Below are positions 60,301-64,000 of a DNA stretch of 64,000 bases, one piece after another. The notes under the pieces are model-generated. The model was not told where the DNA came from. It did not search any database and was given only the letters and a program-made list of their open reading frames with translations. The DNA is from Flavobacteriales bacterium (lineage in GTDB: Bacteria > Bacteroidota > Bacteroidia > UBA10329): NCBI GenBank assembly GCA_020635535.1, contig JACJZP010000017.1, positions 1-64,000 on the forward strand, written 5' to 3'. Made by a program: the position numbers and the translations under genes. Each line of letters opens with the position of its first letter. Within the stretch, counting starts at the first letter, position 1.

Positions 60301-62960
60301 AGAACAGTAAGTATGAACTTGTTGCCCTGATCATCTTGATCTGTGTTTGCAACGCTTACATTCGCGCACACATTGAGCGTTCTCACTGCACTATTGGTCT
60401 CCAATCCCACGTCACAAGTTGGTACTATCTTGCAATAGAACTGATAGCCGTTCAGGTTGGCATTGTTGGTCGTTATGTTGAGCGATGAGCTGGTGTTCGT
60501 AGATGTTCCATACCCGGTACTGACCGCAAGTGAGTTGCCCAGTAAAGTTGTAGCACCAGTTATTACGGTCCACTGGGCACTGCCGTTGGCTCTGTAATAC
60601 CAAGCATAATATACAGGCATGCTGCCACCCGTTACCGCGGTTGTAAATGTGGCTACCTGACCAGAACTGACAGATTGGTTTGTTGGCTGTACTGAAATGG
60701 AAGGCGCACTACAACACGCAGGTGGCGAATAGGGCTGAGCTGACCTTACCCAACCGGACCAACTGCCATTCCCGCAACTGGAGTAAGCTCTTACCCAAAG
60801 ATATCGTTGGGCTGAACCACAAGGCGGAGCAGCCATTGTAGCTGACGCTTGCGCAACGTTCGTTCCATTGGCGTAGATAGGAGTTGCACTCTGCGTTGTA
60901 CTGCTCTGATTGACGATCCATTCATACGTTATGGAAGGACTGCCTGATGATGCCCCCCAGCTCAGATTCATACCGTTGGCTGCTATCACCGGATTGCTCG
61001 GGTTGCTTGGTCCCGTGCAGCTTACTCCGTTCTGATCAACAGTATGGGAATTGTTCGCTATGGTAATGTTGCCTGACCTTGCTGCGCCAGAGTTGGCAGA
61101 GACCGTAACTGTAACAGTTCCGCTGCCCGTGCCGCTTGCAGGTGACACACTGATCCACGAGTTTCCATTATTGCTGGCACTCCAAGTGCATCCGGCCTGA
61201 GTTGTCACGTTTACCGTGTAAGAACCTCCTTGTTGCTGCACTGTGGATGAGTTCGGGCTTATGGAGTAGGTACATGTGGGAGCCTGAACCGTGAAACAGC
61301 CTGTTCCCTGATTGCTCAGTTGCGAGTTGTTGTTAACTGAAGAAGGGTTATTCGTCTGGTAGATCTTGATACGGTAGTTTCCCGGTGAAAGACCAATATT
61401 ATTCCAAGTGTAGGATTGGGGGGCTACATTCGTAATGGTGCCGTCCACTATGGTGGGAGGTACTACGGTGCTGTTGAGGCAGTTCACGACCTGTAACGTG
61501 ATGGGCGCATTGGACGGCACATTGGAGGAGTTCCAAGTGATGGTCATGTTGCCTCCTTGGGTGAAGGTCCCACTCAGCGGGGCCGTAACGGTTATGGTAG
61601 GTGTGCTACATTGAGAAGTTGTAAAGTTGAGCAGCGAGGAGTTGTAGGGAGTTCCGCTGCATGAGGTATAGGTGTAAAGTCGGTACTCATAGTCGGTAGA
61701 GCAGGCAAGTCCTGCAATGTTCTGTGAAGTGGCAGTCGAGGGTATGTTATTGATGGTAGTCCAACTACTCGCGCCAACCTGCCGGTAGTCCAACCTGTAA
61801 TATTGCACATTGGTGGCACCAGACCAATACACCGTTGCCGTGGTTTGCCCTATGTTGTTCGACCCAATGGTGGTTGGGCCGTTGCATGTTGGAGCCGTGT
61901 TCACTGTAGCATACCCGTAATCGCAAGCGTAGCATGAATTTTCAAATCCACTGATGTATGCCTTGCAGGCGTAGTAGCCACTGGATGACACGCTCAGCGT
62001 TTGAGATGTTCCGATGATCGTGCCGGAACAAGATGTGCCGCTATACCAGTTATACAGGATGCTGCCGCCCGAACCACCACTGGCATTGCATGTCATGTTC
62101 ACCGAGCCGGTGCCAGTATTATCGTTGACGCTTGCTGTGGGAGATGTGCAGGTTGGCGCGCAGTTGCTTACAGTGAACTGAACAGGCGTGGTGAACTTCG
62201 AATGACCTATTTGATCTCTCGCTCCGCGTACGGTCCAATAATAGGTTCCTGGACTTAAGTTTTGGGACGTTGACGTTGTGCCGTTAGGGGCGCTACCGGT
62301 ATACTCAGCCACGATATATGAAGAATTGAATCCATTCGCCACGGAAAACCCTGAAGTGCTTGTGGCCACCTGTATTCTGTACACATCAACCGATGTTGAA
62401 TTTTTCGAGAAGGAAAACGTAATAGGTGAGCAACCTGCGCTACCAGAGGGGCTGTTGGCAGTTGGAGTATCGTACCACTTTGTAATTCTAATGGGGCCAG
62501 CATAGTATTTGGTTCCAAGATCAACAGCCGAATAGTATTCAACAGGTGTATTATACGTGCTGGGCAAAGAACTTGACCCCAAGTAAACCTCACTGTACCA
62601 CCAAGAAGAACTTGAAATGTTGGCACTCCCAATAGAATTGTCGCAGGGGCTACCTTGTCCGTATCCGCCAACCCCGGCCTTCTTAACATAATAAGTACCG
62701 GTAGCTCCGAATGTTGAGTTTGAGCAAAGCTCAACCCTGAAGGTGGCAGTGCTTGAACTTCCCGTCCCGCTTAGGGTAACCTTGGTTTTGATGAAATCAT
62801 CGTAGAAGGTGCTGCCACAATAGTTATTGCCCGGGTTGTTGCATCCAACCCAACTGTTGCCACTCTCGGCTTCCCAGTAATATTGGGCTGAAGCGGGTTG
62901 AACGATAAATGCCGACAGCACAGTTAGGCAATAGAGGAAAGTCTTGATCGAGGTATTCAT
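57321..62960 (-). CDS. Giant BACON/Ig-repeat secreted protein with T9SS tail
   Basis: Start ATG 62960 gives a signal peptide (TFLYCLTVLSAFIVQPASAQ) and 1879 residues. An N-terminal region of about 160 residues is followed by fibronectin/Ig-like segments (FTVSNCAPTCTSPT; AACKAY-type; a Fn3 near QYYRLDYRQVGASSWTTI). A BACON domain (about 565-645: SISPNSSTVQQQGGSYTVNV, AGCTWSASNNGNSWISVSP, SGNITIANNSHTVDQNG) and Ig-like segments (APSISVQPTNQSVSSGQVAT) come next. Cadherin/PKD-like repeats lie in the last 550 residues. The T9SS type A domain ends it (EVFPNPNSGAFTV ... GVYILEV). Such proteins are surface adhesins or glycan binders. The Kelch gene lies 71 nt upstream on the same strand. Confidence 0.88.
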   Translation of the reverse strand: MNTSIKTFLYCLTVLSAFIVQPASAQYYWEAESGNSWVGCNNPGNNYCGSTFYDDFIKTKVTLSGTGSSSTATFRVELCSNSTFGATGTYYVKKAGVGGYGQGSPCDNSIGSANISSSSWWYSEVYLGSSSLPSTYNTPVEYYSAVDLGTKYYAGPIRITKWYDTPTANSPSGSAGCSPITFSFSKNSTSVDVYRIQVATSTSGFSVANGFNSSYIVAEYTGSAPNGTTSTSQNLSPGTYYWTVRGARDQIGHSKFTTPVQFTVSNCAPTCTSPTASVNDNTGTGSVNMTCNASGGSGGSILYNWYSGTSCSGTIIGTSQTLSVSSSGYYACKAYISGFENSCYACDYGYATVNTAPTCNGPTTIGSNNIGQTTATVYWSGATNVQYYRLDYRQVGASSWTTINNIPSTATSQNIAGLACSTDYEYRLYTYTSCSGTPYNSSLLNFTTSQCSTPTITVTAPLSGTFTQGGNMTITWNSSNVPSNAPITLQVVNCLNSTVVPPTIVDGTITNVAPQSYTWNNIGLSPGNYRIKIYQTNNPSSVNNNSQLSNQGTGCFTVQAPTCTYSISPNSSTVQQQGGSYTVNVTTQAGCTWSASNNGNSWISVSPASGTGSGTVTVTVSANSGAARSGNITIANNSHTVDQNGVSCTGPSNPSNPVIAANGMNLSWGASSGSPSITYEWIVNQSSTTQSATPIYANGTNVAQASATMAAPPCGSAQRYLWVRAYSSCGNGSWSGWVRSAQPYSPPACCSAPSISVQPTNQSVSSGQVATFTTAVTGGSMPVYYAWYYRANGSAQWTVITGATTLLGNSLAVSTGYGTSTNTSSSLNITTNNANLNGYQFYCKIVPTCDVGLETNSAVRTLNVCANVSVANTDQDDQGNKFILTVLPNTVGATYTWQYRRLIQLGSSCTPTSWTTIASGTSGTSNAGTNEITIFNSFLAQTLSGGLWCSRDYEFRCLISNSCNQTVTSPSWQITKNTLWPGWSIGSILSNAQIIFTGIESSVSYTDETGRTNDWVLSDYPTNSLHDSVEIRYPGYYNLKFAIDYNTSLRAVPMLQDGSTTNRIRYPQVDFGVDNQPFNYINQPKSFTIRGENISGFKVYKLGSQMEFMEPPVYVSSTNDSTGIIPPPSTPGRHWFGFLLTGVDSVVIPKFVDFYPYGYYSWSTVYTPDSLHGAEVYFDGQYLRSSDVSSEYYVPDLSDNLLLFKRLGYRDTTLDVSFPGIFDLAMQPVNHSSLTDSIIHLGVNNTAPRYWKSSTILSNNNTVDVSLKQFDLTEASLSALLPASRVFRFRRLANTASLRAAIVLDQPEFLSNDSIYLLEVKNWNQPIKHLPDEQNFCSYDSAFQKLLLDSINLTANTSTLDYALMCRKAPIALAGYPANTFQAQEDVVLSIPLAQVIADPDSIPNDMAITVLSADNGTTVQVVGNTLQITFAPNFNGLTTIQLSATHDWLTVNNTIGIEVEPVNDAPVIEELAQVNLCSGSNSTVDLSTLISDVDHSLSSVTLQATVTATSNQNVSTNDLTVNVIGHELQLSSSASESTVFTVEVIASDGVSNSQTQTLMVGIVPELNVSIGPANPILCNGETLQLWGNGADDYEWSIQGLTLATTDSFTIDAGQLSSLGITIFNLTLVGTTSGCTGTTELTMSVNDSPTVSVESSNNELCAGDSILLNASGASSYTWNSQEPFTVNGVNQIWATPTASSTYEVIGTNAEGCTDEAEMFITVHNLPSTPVITDMGGYLQSSYPNGNQWYLDGQELSGETDQVLNNPIPGTYTVEYTDANGCSEVSASFNVLVTGISTQNLGVGFEVFPNPNSGAFTVRLFAAKSPVLKLMDAVGRIVSIRTATGNQGTVTENFFGVASGVYILEVTIDEQRHVQRIAVN

Positions 62961-63031
62961 AGGATTGGGATTGGAATGTCGAAGGTATTTGGTTTTTGGG
63001 AAAACAGTCTGTTTGTCTGTTGAACATTGAC

Positions 63032-64000
63032 TCAGTACGTACACCAGTTAGACCAATAAGAACCGCTCTGTCCCTCTACGCAGGAGGTACTGGTGGAACA
63101 TCCCCTGCCACTGATAAGGTAAGCCACATCATTGACCACGAAAGTGGCCGCTCCGGTCCGTGTGCCGCATGGCAGCATGGGTGCTTCTGTCCATGCACCT
63201 GATGAGAGATCCATTTCATCTACCCTTGCTTCATGTGGGAACTGTCCTTGCCCGTTGTCGCTAAAGCCTCCGGCCACATACAGTTTTCCGTTACGTACAA
63301 AGACCGATGCTGCACCTCTTGCACCTGACTGCGCCCCATTGCTTTTCAGTTGCCAAAGGTCGATGCCAATGTTGTAAACATGCACATAGGTGTTCCACAG
63401 ATTGTTTCCCACACGTACTATTTGGTTGTCCGGTGCGGCACAGTAATAATAGTAGTTGGACGGTATGCTTGGCGGAGTTCCCGCCTGCTCCCAATTTGAA
63501 AAGACGAAATCGTAGTAGTGAACGCTTGAACTACTGAACAGATAAAGACGGTTGGCCATGGCCACCATGCCGTGTGCATAGTTCTGTGTTTCGGGATATT
63601 GCAGGGTATTGGTCCAAGTGTAAGCCACGGGGTCGTAGCGCCAGATGGTAGGGCCGTCAACAGGATTGTAGTAGTACCCGTACGTGCCATCGGATGTGGC
63701 CAGTGGAAGAAAGAAATCATTTATCACACTGCCCGGAACGTAAGGCAGTGCACCGGCCTGTTGCCATGTTGAGTCAGCCGCATTGAACCGCCACATCTCA
63801 TTGGCCCATTGGCCCGATGGCAGGTAGCCGCCCAGTATGTAGGCCACCCCATTGATGACGAAACTTACGGAATGGCTGCGTGGCTGCATACCGGGCGGTA
63901 GATCGTATCGGGCGGCATCACCTGCCCACTCACCGAAGAAGAGTTGCTCGGCAACTTCCACATTGGATTCTTCAGTACAGCCACCAACGCTAATAGACAC
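63032..64000 (-). CDS. Kelch-repeat protein (partial, C-terminal part)
   Basis: The gene enters from the right edge, so its N-terminus is missing; 322 residues are seen. Kelch-type blades with GG and W are clear: SFVINGVAYILGGYLPSG, EMWRFNAADSTWQQAGALP, NRLYLFSSSSVHYYDF, GKLYVAGGFSDNGQG and VDEMDLSSGAWTEAPMLP. The end (GCSTSTSCVEGQSGSYWSNW) is cysteine-rich and has no T9SS type A domain, unlike other secreted proteins here. It could be a lipoprotein or use another export signal; that cannot be judged without the start. It is upstream of the giant protein and may share its transcript. Confidence 0.8.
   Translation of the reverse strand: MSISVGGCTEESNVEVAEQLFFGEWAGDAARYDLPPGMQPRSHSVSFVINGVAYILGGYLPSGQWANEMWRFNAADSTWQQAGALPYVPGSVINDFFLPLATSDGTYGYYYNPVDGPTIWRYDPVAYTWTNTLQYPETQNYAHGMVAMANRLYLFSSSSVHYYDFVFSNWEQAGTPPSIPSNYYYYCAAPDNQIVRVGNNLWNTYVHVYNIGIDLWQLKSNGAQSGARGAASVFVRNGKLYVAGGFSDNGQGQFPHEARVDEMDLSSGAWTEAPMLPCGTRTGAATFVVNDVAYLISGRGCSTSTSCVEGQSGSYWSNWCTY

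Noticed and set aside
1..64000. rRNA, tRNA, integrase, phage or insertion sequence transposase genes
   Set aside because: None could be recognised in either strand. The only mobile-looking DNA is short and non-coding.

Overview
The window looks like chromosomal DNA from a member of the Bacteroidota, most likely a marine or aquatic Flavobacteriales (Cryomorphaceae/Crocinitomicaceae-like) bacterium. The evidence is at least ten secreted proteins ending in a type IX secretion (T9SS) type A sorting domain (the YPNP...G.Y.L.V..... pattern), delta-60 repeats, LytTR-type signalling with TPR sensor kinases, SpoIIE-type phosphatases joined to TPR or Cache sensors, and the general lack of Shine-Dalgarno sequences. 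Most of the window is of medium GC. The helicase block (about 38.9-42.9 kb) and the delta-60 pair (about 30.1-33.3 kb) look visibly AT-richer by eye, while rlmD (43.2-44.6 kb) is GC-rich.

Layout. 0-7.5 kb: end of a flavin monooxygenase, a T9SS protein, a small membrane protein, a cupin, a Cache-SpoIIE phosphatase, a secreted arylsulfotransferase-like propeller, a eukaryote-type cyclophilin and a DUF2807 lipoprotein. 7.6-16.5 kb: a chalcone-isomerase-like protein, lysA, a LamG T9SS protein, a LytS/LytR-like two-component pair with a 4-nt overlap, and a TPR-SpoIIE phosphatase. 16.5-24.5 kb: YigZ, 3-hydroxybutyryl-CoA dehydrogenase, a GT-C membrane protein fused to MORN repeats, a SCO protein, a membrane protein, and the minus-strand run MBL hydrolase > DUF4197 lipoprotein > prfC. 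24.5-30 kb: a receptor-type adenylate cyclase and four small enzymes or hypothetical proteins. 30-38.8 kb: two tandem delta-60 genes, ligA, an outer-membrane-like protein, prmC, a 21-bp minisatellite and a W/N-repeat protein. 38.9-42.9 kb: a two-gene unit, nuclease-RecQ helicase plus tail-anchored coiled coil, the best candidate for an undescribed defence system. 43-64 kb: rlmD, a TPMT-like methyltransferase, a serine-less esterase with T9SS tail, a dihaem cytochrome lipoprotein, large FG-GAP and BACON/Ig T9SS adhesin-like proteins, a TPR-like protein, proC, a PHB-depolymerase-like esterase and a truncated Kelch protein.

How the genes fit together. Much of the window is signalling (two SpoIIE phosphatases, a TPR histidine kinase with LytTR regulator, a propeller-coupled cyclase) alongside surface or secreted proteins that depend on T9SS. 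Housekeeping genes (lysA, prfC, ligA, prmC, rlmD, proC) are scattered between these as single genes or very short operons, and many convergent neighbours overlap or abut at their stop codons.

Genome plasticity is visible. There is an 89%-identical relic of the ligA 3' end next to the delta-60 pair, differing from the intact gene only at synonymous sites. There is a decayed LytTR fragment at 57.1-57.2 kb. Several families of interspersed palindromic repeats are present, one of which has invaded the 5' end of a gene at 36.3 kb. No rRNA, tRNA, CRISPR array or transposase was seen.
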